From positions 1-64,000 of the forward strand of contig JANSLP010000055.1 in the NCBI GenBank assembly GCA_029298735.1: a stretch of 64,000 bases of DNA, written 5' to 3'. The stretch comes from Ophiostoma sp. CBS 140.51 (Eukaryota > Ascomycota > Sordariomycetes > Ophiostomatales > Ophiostomataceae). Below, piece by piece: positions 1-11,921 of the stretch. The position numbers and the translations under genes were made by a program. Under the pieces are notes generated by a model. That model was not told the DNA's origin. It saw only the letters and a program-made list of their open reading frames with translations, and made no database searches. Position 1 is the stretch's first letter. Each line of letters opens with the position of its first letter.

Positions 1-186
1 GCACGCTATGAGACCTCCACTTTCGGCCTCCTCGTCACGTTCAGCGAGTCCATCGACGCCATCACCGCCGCCGTCCCGTCTTGGTCCAGCGAACCCACCT
101 ACCACCCTGCTCTACGTCACGTCTTTGACCACAGTCCACAAAAGTTGATTTCCAAGTCACCAAAGAGTTTGATGGACAAATCTTGA
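1..186 (+). CDS. 3' end of an unidentified protein gene (partial)
   Basis: The frame is open from base 1 to a TGA at 184-186, giving 61 codons with no start in the window, so this would be the last part of a terminal exon. The first ~40 codons have the C/G-ending codon preference of the other genes here (it begins ARYETSTFGLLVTFSES). The last ~20 codons are AT-richer and Ser/Lys-rich. I do not recognise the family. It would be convergent with the RasGAP gene. The open frame is visible; that it is coding is inferred from codon use alone, and the true exon end could differ if an intron lies in the 3' part. Confidence 0.42.
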   Translation, partial: ARYETSTFGLLVTFSESIDAITAAVPSWSSEPTYHPALRHVFDHSPQKLISKSPKSLMDKS

Positions 187-1293
187 ATTTTGATAAAGGT
201 AAAAGTAAACAGAACCGCACAATCCCAACAAGCCATACTCGCAAAATGATATTGCCTGCCATTGAGAAGAGAAAAACGTAGCTCAGGATATAAGAATGAA
301 AGATAAAAAGAATACATAGCATTTTGTCGTCTTTGCTGCCGGACCAGCCGATATGCGTGAGGAGTCTCGTGTCGTGTCCATGCTGTTCTCAGTTTTCTTT
401 TTCAACACATACAACAAAAAGGAACACCGCATGCCTTTTTCAGAACGACAAAAAGGGTGGATAAGAATCGAAACAGGGTTCTCAGCAAGGCAACGGACAG
501 GAATGGCAGAAATAGATCGAGGTAACGAGAAAACGGAAAGATATTTCAATGAGATCAGCTGAACAAGGAAAGTGACAAGGCATAATATGACTAGAGAAAG
601 AAACCCGGGAAAAAAGATAAAAGTGCGTATGAAAGTGACAGGAGAGAAGATAAAAGAAAAAGAAAGACACAGGAGAGTTAAACTTGGTGAAAAGCCCGAA
701 ACAGATAAAAGACGACCCTCCTCTTGGGAACACCTCGTGTGCCTGTAGAAATTATTAAGTATGTTGTATATTGGGGTCCGATTTCCCCCTTTGCAAAAAA
801 AAAAAAAAGAAAAACCTCCCACGCTCCTCCCAACAAAATTCATAGTCTCCAAGCATTGAGCGGTATGAAAAGAAGAAGAAAAAGCTGGGTAACAAAACGC
901 AGGATAACGAAAAAGGTAATCAAAATGGCAGACAAATGAAAGGCATAAATGTCAAAGAACGCATTACAGTCGGACAAGGGAAATAAAAAAAAACAAACGA
1001 AAACACAAGCAGAGCGAAGGTGGGGGTAGTACAGAGTAAGAGAAGAAAAGAAGGAAGAGAGAGAGAAGAATCGCCCCGTTGACGAAGGTAGAAAGTGGAA
1101 CGACATGTGCTTTCGAAAAGTGGTATCATAACGCCAAAAAGGAATGGAAATAAGGAAAACACCGGTAAGGGAGTCATGTAGTTGCGGCCGTCGACGATCG
1201 TGTATCGGATATAGAGAGAGAGAAGAGAGAGAAAGAAGTAAGGGAATCGTTGCTTGTCGTGGACATGTAGCGAGAACACGCCCCGAGCACCGC
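187..1293. other. Convergent intergenic region, purine-rich on + strand
   Basis: It lies between the partial gene at the left edge and the stop codon of the RasGAP gene, and probably holds the 3' UTRs of both. The + strand is strongly A/G-rich (for example about 960-1080 and 1195-1250). The open frames here are short and low-complexity, and I support none of them as genes. An A tract of 14 nt lies near 797-810. Confidence 0.6.
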
Positions 1294-3876
1294 TTACCAG
1301 CCCTTCTTTCTCGCGAAACGCTTGTTCAGGAGAGCAAGGACCTTCGGCACGTTGAACTGGACATACTCCAAGTCCAGCTCGTCTAGGTTGTCTTTTTGCA
1401 TCTCTAGCAGGTCGTCAAGCTTCAGATCGAGCTCTAAGAGACCCCGTGTCCGTCCCTTGTAGTGCAGCGAAATGACAAAAGTGCCAGGCAGCGGGCTCGT
1501 AAAGTTGAAGTAAATGTTGGCTCTCCGGTTGTCTGGAACGTTGCTCTTCTGGATCACACCCTCCTTCTCAAGCTGCTGGTGCGTGAACTTGTAAGGGCCC
1601 AGCACCTGCTGCTTCTGCGGCTTCCGGCGCGTGCCCTCGCTCTGGCTGCGGACGTTGTGCAGGTAGCTCTTGTAAGTCTCCAGCTGGCCGTTGAGGTAGG
1701 TGTTGTGGCCAGTGATGGTCGAGAAGACCTCGGAAAGCTTCTCGGTCTCAGCGAGGACACCCTCCTTGAGCGAGCCAAGGTGTTGCAGCTCCTGCTCGAC
1801 CTCGTCGCGCAGCACGGCAAAGCCATCGGACTTATCGGTGACCTTCATCTCCTGAAGCTGGCTCAGAAGCTCCATAGCACGGATACCCTTGCGGACCATG
1901 ACGACGTCGTTCTTGGAAGTGGCGGCGGCGTCGGCGATTCTCTCCAGGCGCAACGGGCGGCGAGAAACAGACGAAGTGTTGGGAATCGACCGCATGATCT
2001 GGACAAAGATGGACTTGGCCTCCATGAAGTAGACTTCCTCCTGGGTAATATCGAGGGCGGCCGTCAGGTCGTCGAGTGCAGCCTCCCAGCGGCTGAACAG
2101 CGGCAGGTTGATGACACGGTTCTCTTTGCGGGGCAGCTGAGCGGGCGCACCGCCTAGCTCGTTCATCATGATGGCGAGGTGGGAGTTGTTGTCCTTGCAG
2201 AGCTCGTTCTGGTGCTTCTCAAGGAGGCCGTGCATGGCATAGATTTCGTTAAGAGTGATGGACAGCTCGAGATCTTTCTTGGACAGGGCGACATAGTTAT
2301 CCATCTCCAGGCTCTCGTAAAAGTCCTGGACCTCACAGAGATCGAGCATGAACTTGTTGACGCGGTCCTTGTTTTGGTGGATGAAGGGCTGGAGTTTGGC
2401 CATGTAGGGCTCCTTGGCGTACGAGGGCTTGTTGGCCAGGTTCTGCAGCATCTTGGCGATCAACGTCAGGGTGCGGCGCGGGCGGTCAGCCGGGGTACCG
2501 TCGATAAGCATGTACGACTTGGGCGTCACAATGGCAGGGTTGATAAAGCGCAGGAAGAAGAAGCCGCCGATGAGCGTGCAGATAACCTGGTCGTTGGCGT
2601 CGGGGTACTTGCGCTTGGTCAAGCTGCGAATCTGCTTGCAGATCCAGCGGATACCGTAGGGCGCCTCCTCGAGACCGTCGATAATGGTCGTCAAAAAGCC
2701 GTTGGCAATCTCGCTGAGCATGGTCAGGCGCGGCTCAATGATGGCCTGGACCTGAGGGTTCTCGGCGGCCTGCTCAGCCGTGATACCCTTGGGCAGCGAA
2801 GCGGGAAGGCTGCCAGTATCCTCTTCGATCTGCTCGACCATGCGCTCGTAGACCTTGAGGGGGTTGATTTCAAGGTCGAGATCCTGCAGCTCGATCAGGC
2901 TGTTAATCCGGTCGGCAAGGACGGCCTTGAGGAAACTCTGGCCGGGGCCACGTCTCGTGTAGGTGGTCATCATGCGCGAGACGGGGGTGTTGGCGCGCAG
3001 GAGCGAGGAGTATTCGGGGGTGTTGTCGAACTGGTAGGTGAGGACGGACTGGAACATGGTCAAGAGCAAATGCTCTTCACGGCTCTCGTACTGGTTACCG
3101 TAGATGGTGAACATGACGGTCTGCAGCAGCGAGTCGATTTCGGACATGGACACGAGGCGGCAGAGGTGAGCAATGTGACGCGGCTCGGACTGCAGCATGA
3201 ACATGAGGTTGCCGTATTTTTGGGTCTTGTCGTCGTTGGGGAAAGCGCCGACTTGCAGCTCGTTGGCGTCTTCGAGACGGCTGGCAACTTCGTTTTGCTA
3301 AAGAAAGGGAGGGGGAAATGTCAGTATGTGGAATCCCGAATACCATATTGCAAACGGCGCGACATGGGAACACGACGCCTCGCCAACTTCACCGCCTGTC
3401 TGCGTGGGCATCCCGTCTTTTCTGTTTCACGTTTGTCTTTTACGTACCTCCTCCAGGGCCATGCGGTTCTGGATCAGAAGGGCGATTCTCGAGTCGAGAT
3501 ACCGCACATCCTTTTCCAGGACGAAGTTCTGTTTGGACTGCGACGAGATCTTGGCTTTTAGATCACGGAGGATTTTCTGGGCTGCAGAGGGGAGAAGAGA
3601 GGAACATTGTTAGCCATTGAGCGGAAGTTGAAACGGAGAAATTGAAAAAAGTGCAAATAGCAGTATAAACGCACCTTTGGCCAGGTCATCCTCGATTTCC
3701 AAATCGTTTTCTTGCGCGGACATGGACATGTACAGCGCCGACATGGAAATCCGCTTGGATTGGCGGGCAGACCGCGTGCCATCGTAGGACGACATTGTGT
3801 TTTGTCTGGATATGGGTTGGAAGGAAGACGAAGAGGCAGTCGAAGCTCGTGAAGGCGTGTGCAGCATGACCGACAT
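1294..3876 (-). CDS. Ras GTPase-activating protein (Gap1/GapA type)
   Basis: Three exons: 3675-3876, 3448-3581 and 1294-3297, with introns 3582-3674 and 3298-3447 (donors GTGCGT and GTACGT, CAG/TAG acceptors). The protein is 779 residues, close to S. pombe Gap1. The N-terminus (1-70) is Ser-rich and disordered, followed by a helical segment. The RasGAP domain spans roughly 170-430. The arginine finger is probably R213 in SSLLRANTP, and the signature FLRFINPA is at about 360-367. A RasGAP C-terminal domain follows at about 590-760 and the protein ends RFARKKGW. Proteins of this family speed up GTP hydrolysis on Ras and so switch off Ras signalling in polarity, mating and morphogenesis. I chose the start MSVMLHTPS (AACAATG context); a second in-frame Met (MSSYDG) 27 codons on is possible. 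Family call firm; exact start moderate. Confidence 0.92.
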
Positions 3877-6480
3877 TGTTCCCAGCGCAGGCAGCAGATC
3901 GAGGACGATGCAGACCAGACGCACGATTGGGGGGAGTGTGTGTTAATTGAGGCGAGCGAGGAAGGAATCAACGGGAGGTTGCTGGGGCCGTTGAGATCGA
4001 GTGCCCGTTTGGCGTGGCGGCGATGCGGGCGACTAGGCAAGCCCCTTTTTTCGGGGTTGGGGATAAGAGCGCGCGCGCTCGATTTCAAGTAGGTCGCGAC
4101 GGGTGAATAAAGTCTTTCTATGATGACTTTGTATGAGATTGATGAACTTTGAAAAGTGTGCAGAAAGTCGAAGCCCTCGTCAAGTTGAAATTGGGAGGCG
4201 GGCAAGCGAGAGGGGGAATTTGCGTCAACGGGCGAAATGAGCATGCGACGAGACTGGGGCGGCCGTGTTTATAAGGGGATAAGAAACTCGGGCGAGTGTG
4301 GGCGCTGAGAAGCTGCAAAAGCGTGATGTTGTCGTCGAGAAACTGGCGATGTGAGTGTCGAAAGGATGCTGGCAAAAAAAGCAAACGAGGGCAACGGTCG
4401 ACGTTGAGAACGAGGGCTCGAGAGGGGAGAAACCGCACAGGCAAAGAAGAGAAGCTGGGGGAGGGAAGGCAGATAAGGAGGAGGGAGGGAGAAAAAAGAA
4501 GATGCGCGCGTGAGTGGAGCACAAGAGAGAAAAGGGAAAGGAGGGAAAAGCGCTGGAGCGAAGAGGAGCAGGGGACGAGGAACAGGGACAAGAGAGGGGG
4601 TGGACAAGAGGACCAAGAGTGGGTGTGTGGGAAACTGGCGACTGGGTGTGGATGCTTGTGGTGCAGCCCAACGGTCTCTGGTGTCTCTGTGCCTTTTATG
4701 GATCCAGCAAGCCGAGGGGGATTCTGGCCGGGGTCCAGGAACGGTTTCAGTGCGATTGGGTGTTTGGCCAGTGAGGACGAACGGCGGCAGAAGGCGGGCG
4801 AGGGACACCAACGGATGGAAACAGAGACGAGAACAAAAAGAGAACAAGAGAAGACGACACGACAATGGAGTGAGTGAGGAGTGCCCGTCCTGAATGTGCC
4901 TGTGTGTGTGGGTTGGCTGGCAGCGATGGGTCGGATTGGGGGAAGGTCGATTTTCGCCAAGGGGCGGGGAGACGGTGAAGGGGGTGGATGTGAGTGGACG
5001 AGGGTGGGCAATGAGGCTGTTACTGTTGACTATTGATGCGTGCGCCGCGAGCAAAGAGCAAAAGCGCAAAGAACAGGCAAAGGCAGGCTGCCGTTTTGGG
5101 GGTTGCAGCGAAGCAAGGGCGGGCAGCAGGCGGCTGTTCCTGGTTGACCAGGGCGCTACGATATTGGCAGATATCTCGGGAGCGTGGCAGCCGTGCTGGT
5201 GTCTGTGTTGATGTCTGCCAAGTATCTCTAGATGTCGCCTTATTGTCTCGATAATTATCTTGATTTTTTTATCGTTTTTCGTCTGCACCTCTCTGTCCTC
5301 CACGGCGGTTCTTTTTCTCTTCTGCCGCTATCCCCTATTTTGATAGCCCGGATTGCCTCGTGTTTTTCTCGGGGGTCCCCTGATTTTTCGACACCGTCTC
5401 TTGACTGTCTGCTAGTCGCGTGTTGGTCTCAAAAACGATCAAAAATGATCGCTGGGGCGAACTTTCTTGCTGGCCGAGCTGGCCTTGTTCCTGGCGCTGG
5501 TTTCTGCTGGCTTTTGGGCAAAGCTAGACTGACAGCCTAGAATGAGACCGGCGAGGATGCACCACAGAAGGCGGTCGGAGACGGTCCCGTGCAAAGAAAA
5601 AAAGAAGAAAAGACTGGGGATCAACCCAAGTCGAGCCAGTTTAGTCCGATGGAGCCGCCGGCCACTTTTGAACTTTTCTGTTGGTGACAAGACGCCCCCA
5701 AGACGAGGCCGTGGACAATGTGGAACAGGCGGAACAGGTGGAAATAGGGGTAGTGTTCTCTATTCTGCGCAGTTGCTGCGTAGCCAAGGCAAGCCGGCGC
5801 CAGTAGTCGACCGGTGGATAGAGTGGAAGTACTCCTCTGGCGGCGCCAACTGCAGTTGTAACAGTCAAGTATTTCGTATTTTGGTTACTTCTGTGTACGT
5901 CGTAGTAGTTCTCAGTATGTCGATGATGTCGCCAGGCGCTGGGCTGGGGACGGATGGAAAAGGGAAAATGTGGGTCTCAAAACAGACAGAAATGGTTCGT
6001 CAGCGGGAGATCCGACGACCGTCGTATTCTTCTTTTCTTTTCTCTCTTTTCTCTTGTTCCTGAGCCTCTTTGTCTTCTTTTCTTTGTTGTTGGCTCGTTT
6101 TATGTCTCTCCCTTTGGGCTCTTGTTTCGTCTCAAGACGCTGCTGATGTTCGTTGATGCGGCGCCCTTAAATAACTCTAATCGTGTCAATACATGCATGG
6201 ACTTGTGAGACGGGCGTGTGGAAAAAGAGGAGAAAATCAGGGCAGTCTCAACAACAGGCACAAAGTATCACGGCACAGAGCGCAAGGGAGACGACAATTG
6301 ACAAGCCACACCGCGATCGAACGGTGTTGGGCGAGGGGCAAGAAGGGTCCAAAAGCAGGAACAGCAGGAACAGGACGACGGAAAGGAAGAACAAGAAACA
6401 AAAAGGACGAGAATAGAGAGCAAGCTAAGCAAGGGATGCCGCAGGAAAGTGTGTGCGTGTGTGTGCTTCAGAGAGAGGGA

Positions 6481-6499
6481 GTGTGTGTGTGTGTGTGTG
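6481..6499. repeat. GT dinucleotide microsatellite
   Basis: About nine and a half uninterrupted GT units, preceded by a shorter imperfect GT/GC stretch at about 6449-6465. It is non-coding and lies in the long gene-free interval. Confidence 0.9.
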
Positions 6500-7890
6500 C
6501 AGAGAGGAGAGTGGATACCGCCCTCCTTGTCTCAGAACCAGGGGGCACAAGGGGGAGGCGAAAAAGAAGAGAGAACGAAACTCACGAAAAGGGACGACTG
6601 ACTCTTGGGATGGTGGGTGAGGAAGTTCTGGTGCGGGACACCTCGACAGTTTGAATGCAAAACTTCCGGTTGGTAGGTCTGTCTGCCGATGTTGATAGGG
6701 CGTGGCCTGGGACGACAAACTTGGGATAACGGCAGGGAAGCAGGGCAGGCCAGCCAAGGTAAGGCCAACCAAAAATAAGCCAGATACAAGTTGGGGGTTG
6801 GGTGGCCCGACGTGATGGATGCGTGCGTGCGTTCGGTGTTGCGTTGATGCGTCGTTGCGGGTCTGCCATGGCCAGTCAGATGAGCAAAGGGAGAGACGCA
6901 AGACGAGATGCTTGATGCAGGAGGGGGGGCAGCAGTGCGAAAGTGTCGGCCGTTGGTGAGCGCAATTTGCTTGTGTTCCGGGACGGCTGAAGGTTTTTGG
7001 GACAACTGAATGAGTGTGCCTGTTGGTTCAACAAACGTCGCGGCTGCTGCGGGAGTGATGCGATAAGAAGAGGGGGCGGACGAAAACGCACAAGGCTAGA
7101 ATACAATGAAAACCAGGCTTGGTCAAAATGAAGCCAAAGTTGGGGCCGATCACGATGTCTTTTTTCGCCATTTGGTGGCGGAAATGGTGGGAGAGGCCCA
7201 ACAAGACAGGGGAGGAACGAGGGGCTCGCGAAGAGAGCAAAGCTTGGCTACGGAGAAATTTCAAGATAATGGCAAATTAAGCATATGATTTGCACTGAAC
7301 GGAGTACTGGGAAGGAGCGATGTGTAGACATCACCGGGGGCCTGAACAAGGCGGAAGGCAAGATTGCGTGCGTGAGCGAAAACGAAAAACGGAAGAAGAA
7401 AGAGCCCGCAATCTTGCAGTCATCATTACGCAGTTGGGGCAGTTACGACGTTCATCACAGGGTAGTCGCGATCCATCAGGCAAGGACCAGTACAAGGGCG
7501 GTCCAAGTCACCAGCAAGACCAGTAGCCAGGGGAATTGGCGATCCAGCACCCCATTTGGGCCCTTGTTGGCCCGAACCAGTTCAGGGACGGAAAATCCTA
7601 GGGACAGACTAGCGCAAATGCAGAGTGGGCTCTGTTTTTATGTCAGGCAAGAGCGTGGAGCGTGGTATGAAAAGAAGGAAATAACGAACAAACGAAGGAG
7701 AAACAGCCACTAAATGCAATAATACGAAATCAATGCAGAATCAAAATTGGGATCTCTGAGACCCTGCCCGAACAAGACGGATATAAAGTTGAACGAGCGA
7801 TTAAAATAGAGAGAAGATAGCTACAAGAATTTCTACGACACAATGATGACAAAAGGAAAAAGAAGCAAAGAGCAAAACCACAAAAAAGTG

Positions 7891-7923
7891 AAAAAAAAAA
7901 GAAAAAAAAAAAAAAAAAAAAAA
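7891..7923 (+). repeat. Poly(A) tract interrupted by one G
   Basis: Ten A, one G, then 22 A. The surrounding 60 nt are also A-rich. It could be a simple-sequence tract or a nucleosome-excluding element. No retroelement body is visible next to it. Confidence 0.9.
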
Positions 7924-7983
7924 GAAAGATCAGAGCATGGAAGACGAGATTAAAGCCGGGACGCAAAAAGGGGCCCGGGCGCT

Positions 7984-8013
7984 ACCTGCATAAGTGTGGA
8001 GAACATGCAGGTG
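7984..8013. repeat. 7-bp inverted repeat ACCTGCA / TGCAGGT
   Basis: ACCTGCA at 7984-7990 is mirrored by TGCAGGT at 8007-8013 with a 16-nt spacer. It is non-coding, and a dyad this short could be chance. Confidence 0.4.
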
Positions 8014-10810
8014 CACGAGGTACCTTGGGGGATAGGAGAGGGGAAAGGAGGGAAGGAGGGAGGGAACGGACGGGAAGATGGAGGCACAGTGGGTTCTTCT
8101 GTTGGATTTTGAATTTCGGACGCTGATTTAAATGGGCTGTTGGGGCAGGCGCGATGGGCAGTCGGAGTTGCTTCTTTTCGGATTTCTTGCGGTCATTACG
8201 GGCACATTTCATCGGTGGATCTGTTTAGCGCTTACCTGAATGTGCGGTGTCAGCACAAGGTGAAGCAAAAAGTCTGAGATGGCGATGTTTATGATGGTGT
8301 CAGAGGGATGGGCTACAAATGCCCAGCCTTTCATATTATTTTTCGTCTCTATTCTCGCCGAACTTTCTTGGATCGCCATCCGTTGGGCAGCTTGACGAAT
8401 ATGCACCCCACGAGATCACGGATTTTCAGCACAATTCGATACGCCGCCGCCTGGTATGCAAGACAATGTGATCTCGCTTCTTGCAGATGCAACGCAAAAG
8501 AACGAACGAAGGATGAGAACGGTATGTGATGGGCTTATTGTCGGAGGCACAGGATATTTGTGAGATACTGTGCGCCCCCAACGAAGGACAATTAACGGGT
8601 GCCTGTCAAGAACATGGGCTGCGGCGTATTGGTGTCTCTTCTCGGGGCGCTCGATTTCGCATCATGCAATCATGCATATTGCGAGTGCTGCGGAGGCCGT
8701 TGGTTTACGGTAATAGGAAAGAAGATGCGACTAATAGGTTTGAAGCCATATGGGAATCAAGGGAGAGAATGAGAAATGGTTTAGAAAATGCAGTATCACG
8801 TAGATGCCCGTGAAATGATGCCCGTAAAGTTCGTCATTGCACCTGCCCGCCCAGAAGCAAGTGACCTTGGCTGGCTCGGCTGGGTGGGGCTACAGCGTGG
8901 ACAACTGGGAAGGCGGGCCAGGATTCAGGATACTGGGGGAAGGGGCGATCGGAGCACGCGAAGAGGGGGAGGGGGGCCCTGGGAACGGCGAGAAGGGTCA
9001 TCCTGGTTTGCAGAACGGAGAAATACGGGGCAGTGCCGTTTTGTCAAAGTACTTGCAGGAAGGAGCCACGGGGTCAGGGGATCCCGAGGGAGGGGACGAG
9101 GAGGAAGGGCGTCAAGGAAGGTGAAGGAGCGATATGAGAGATGCGAGTACACATAAAAGAGGAAAGAACGAACGACAGAGGGGCAGGTTGAGTTGGGGGC
9201 GGTTTGGGCAGGTACGAGAGACGCAGGATCGGAGCAGGAGAAACACAGGTCTGAGGTCAGCCTGCCGCACGACGGCAACGGGCGATAGCGCGGCGCTGGT
9301 CTCACAGCAAGCGAGACGGCAAAGCGAGCGAGGGCAGACGACGAGAGGCGACATGCGAGAAGCAAGTCGAGAAGGAGAAGGCCGCCGGGCAGGAAGAAAG
9401 GCTAGAACACGGCAGTCAGCCTTCTCGTCAATTCTGCGGTGCTTGAGCAACATACGCATATCACAAGTAAGCTTCTCTTTCTCTCTTCTGTGACATTGTA
9501 TTACTGTGTCGTGTTTGGGTGGACAGTGTAGGATTGCAGGCATAGCTGACAAGGCACGAGCAATGTTTCTTCCTACGGGCGCCGGCGGTGATCTCGTTTC
9601 TGCGAGATCCCTCAAACAAGATCATCCGAGACAAGAGGATCAATAAGGCGAGAAGAGGCACAAAGGGTGCACATATGTGCTGAATAAAAGGACGACAAAA
9701 GAAGAAAAACCCGACAAAAGACGAGAAAATAGAAAATGCAGGCTGCGGACTGAAGACTGCAGATTGAAGTGCCAACGAAGCCGACGATCAGACCCTTTAA
9801 ACGCATAGTACTTTTGTCTGCCGTCTGCAGGCGCAAAAATGTCTTGCAGGGGCGCCGCCGAAGAACGAGATTGCAGGACATGCATCGACGGGCTGACGAT
9901 GTTTAAACGAGAGTGCATGTTTTCGAGAGAGTGCGGACGTGCAGTCGTGCAGGCATACAGACTTACAGACAGAAAGCAGAGCACAGACTGCAGATGATGG
10001 AGAATCTCAGGAGCCTGCCATTGCGATCGAGTTGGAGAAACGCCTCCCAAACGCATGAACATCACTGCCAAGGCGCATCGTCTACGCATTATTGTTCTGG
10101 TTTCCAAGTCTGGATACGGAGAGCAACATGTGCAATATCAACAAAAACTGGTTCACAACTCCTGGATGATGGGCGCACATCACGCATCGCACTCCGTCCA
10201 GCAGCAGTGGCCGGCGCAAAACGAAACGAGAGGAACGCGATTTTCCCGCATCCTGTTTATTATTAGCACCCGTGTTTTGGGGCACGAGTGCACTGGCATC
10301 AGCGCAGGCAAGAGAGAGCAAGAGGGTGGCACCATTAACAAGTTGTATCTGACGTCGCAGTAAGCGCGATGGCAGAAACAATGGGAGGGCTACATACAAG
10401 CCGAGGTGGAGGGCAAAAAGGAAAGAAAAGAACAACAAAAAGGAGGAGAAACAAGACTCCATCTTCACTGCATCGCCAGACGACAAACAGACCATGTCTG
10501 GCAGTGCCGAAAGATACATTGGACGATAAAAAAGGGCCGCAGGAGTGAGAGCGGGGGAACAACAGACAAAAAGCAACAACAAAAGAGAGGGATAAGGGGA
10601 AAGGAATGAAAGGCGCAAAAAGAAAAGAGAAAAAAAAAGAGAAAAGGTAACCACGTTGGAGACCGGGCATCTCGGAGAACGGATGAAAGGGCACTGCCGC
10701 GCGCAGAAATTACAGAAATCCAGGGAGAAGAGCCCTGTCATCGTTGCAACTGTGACCTGCGACTGACCATGCGCAGGGCACAAGCCGAAGTGTGATGCAG
10801 GATGGGAAGA

Positions 10811-10846
10811 GTGAGGCAGGTGGGGCAAGTGAGGCAAGTGAGGCAA
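10811..10846. repeat. Four tandem 9-nt units (GTGAGGCAA type)
   Basis: Units start at 10811, 10820, 10829 and 10838 with one or two substitutions each. On the minus strand the array would read as repeated PHL residues in an otherwise unconvincing frame. I take it as a minisatellite in non-coding DNA. Confidence 0.8.
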
Positions 10847-11921
10847 GTAGTTTGAAACTGCTCGTTTCGTCCATCTTTGCCATCTCTCGTTTTTTTCTCA
10901 TCGTGGTTGTGGTCACCGTCACACTGTGCCCCTCTTCGCCCAGGCACAGCGTTACACTGTCGCCGGCTCTGCAGGCGTTGCAGGCGTGCAGGTCTCTTGC
11001 CCATGAAACACCATCGGCCCAGGGGTCCACGCGAGGAGGAAGGGTGAAAGGCGTGTGATACAGGCGCCAGACGATGTTTGTCGATTTGACGGAAAGCTAA
11101 CAACAGGTTGCACTCATAGGGTGCCTTTTAGAAATACAAATAAAGGGGGCCGGCTGATGTTGGTGATGACGGCGTTCTGCATACAACACACACAATCGAG
11201 AGTGTGTTTTGCCCGCGCGTCGGTTTGTGCCCTGTCACCCTTTGGGCGGTTCAAGAGGACAACAAGGTTGGATGCAGGTTTGAATGGGGGAACATGGATG
11301 TGCGATGCAGCCTGAGGATGTCGCTGTATCATTACAACGGAAATAACGGTTGTTGATGGGTGGCAGTTGACGGACAGATGCATCGTCAGGATCGCTCCCC
11401 GGAGCAGGCCCGCTGACGACAAGATAAAACACGGAAAAGATGGGAGGCAAAAGAAACGGCATCATCGCTTATGGTGGGGGTCAGGAAAGAAACAGAATCG
11501 AAAAAAGGAAAGAAGGAGGCTACCCAACATGAGATAACATCCAAACTCAGTACCACGGATATCGAAAACAGAAATCAGGATTCCATTTCGGATGAACGGT
11601 CGTTTTTTGTCGTGTATGTGCCACCATGTTGCATCTAAAGCGGTTACACGATAGTATGACGATGACACCATGGTATTGTTTGAGTGATTTTGCAGAAAAG
11701 ATATGTATTAACGGACCAGCCTCTATGAGTTTGAGCACAATTTTGAGGATAGAAGCACACATTCATAGTGACTTACGATCTGTCATATTTCGTGAATACG
11801 TGATGCACGATTTGATAGAGCCGGCTCTATCGCATAACTGCAATTTGATAAAGAGCACAAAAATACTACATGGGTTTGATATGATCATTTTAGCCTGCTC
11901 CATTTGATTATCCCCATACCT

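Larger units (their letters stand above)
3877..11921. other. 8-kb gene-free region upstream of RasGAP
   Basis: It lies upstream of the RasGAP gene (-) and downstream of the GH43 gene (-). The + strand is A/G-rich over much of its length, so the minus strand is C/T-rich. This opens long stop-poor minus frames (344 codons at 4269-5303, 297 at 4118-5011, 254 at 10082-10846). They begin at non-ATG codons or are low-complexity Leu/Ser/Pro/Phe strings, so I do not call them genes. The first 1-1.5 kb (3877-5300) is the likely promoter and leader of RasGAP. Also present are a GT microsatellite at 6481-6499, an A tract at 7891-7923, a 7-bp dyad at 7984-8013 and a four-unit 9-mer repeat at 10811-10846. 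I see no tRNA, rRNA or transposon. Confidence 0.55.

Noticed and set aside
2179..3561. 460-codon + strand frame over the RasGAP gene
   Set aside because: It is antisense to the RasGAP exons and crosses an intron. It arises from C/G-ending codon bias on the real strand, and the product (Val/Leu/Gly/Asp-rich) has no domain.
4269..5303. 344-codon minus frame upstream of RasGAP
   Set aside because: Opens at a GTG, is a low-complexity Pro/Ser/Leu/Phe string from C/T-rich leader DNA, and overlaps an equally long frame in another phase.
7555..7569. 15-mer TTTGGGCCCTTGTTG shared with 31796-31810
   Set aside because: A few shared 15-mers are expected by chance within 64 kb on two strands, and similarity does not extend beyond the match, so this is not a dispersed repeat. 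The same holds for CTAGAAGCCTTCGC near 40766 and 47850.
10082..10846. 254-codon minus frame with PHL repeats
   Set aside because: C/T-rich composition and a tandem 9-mer explain it. No ATG context, domain or codon bias supports it.
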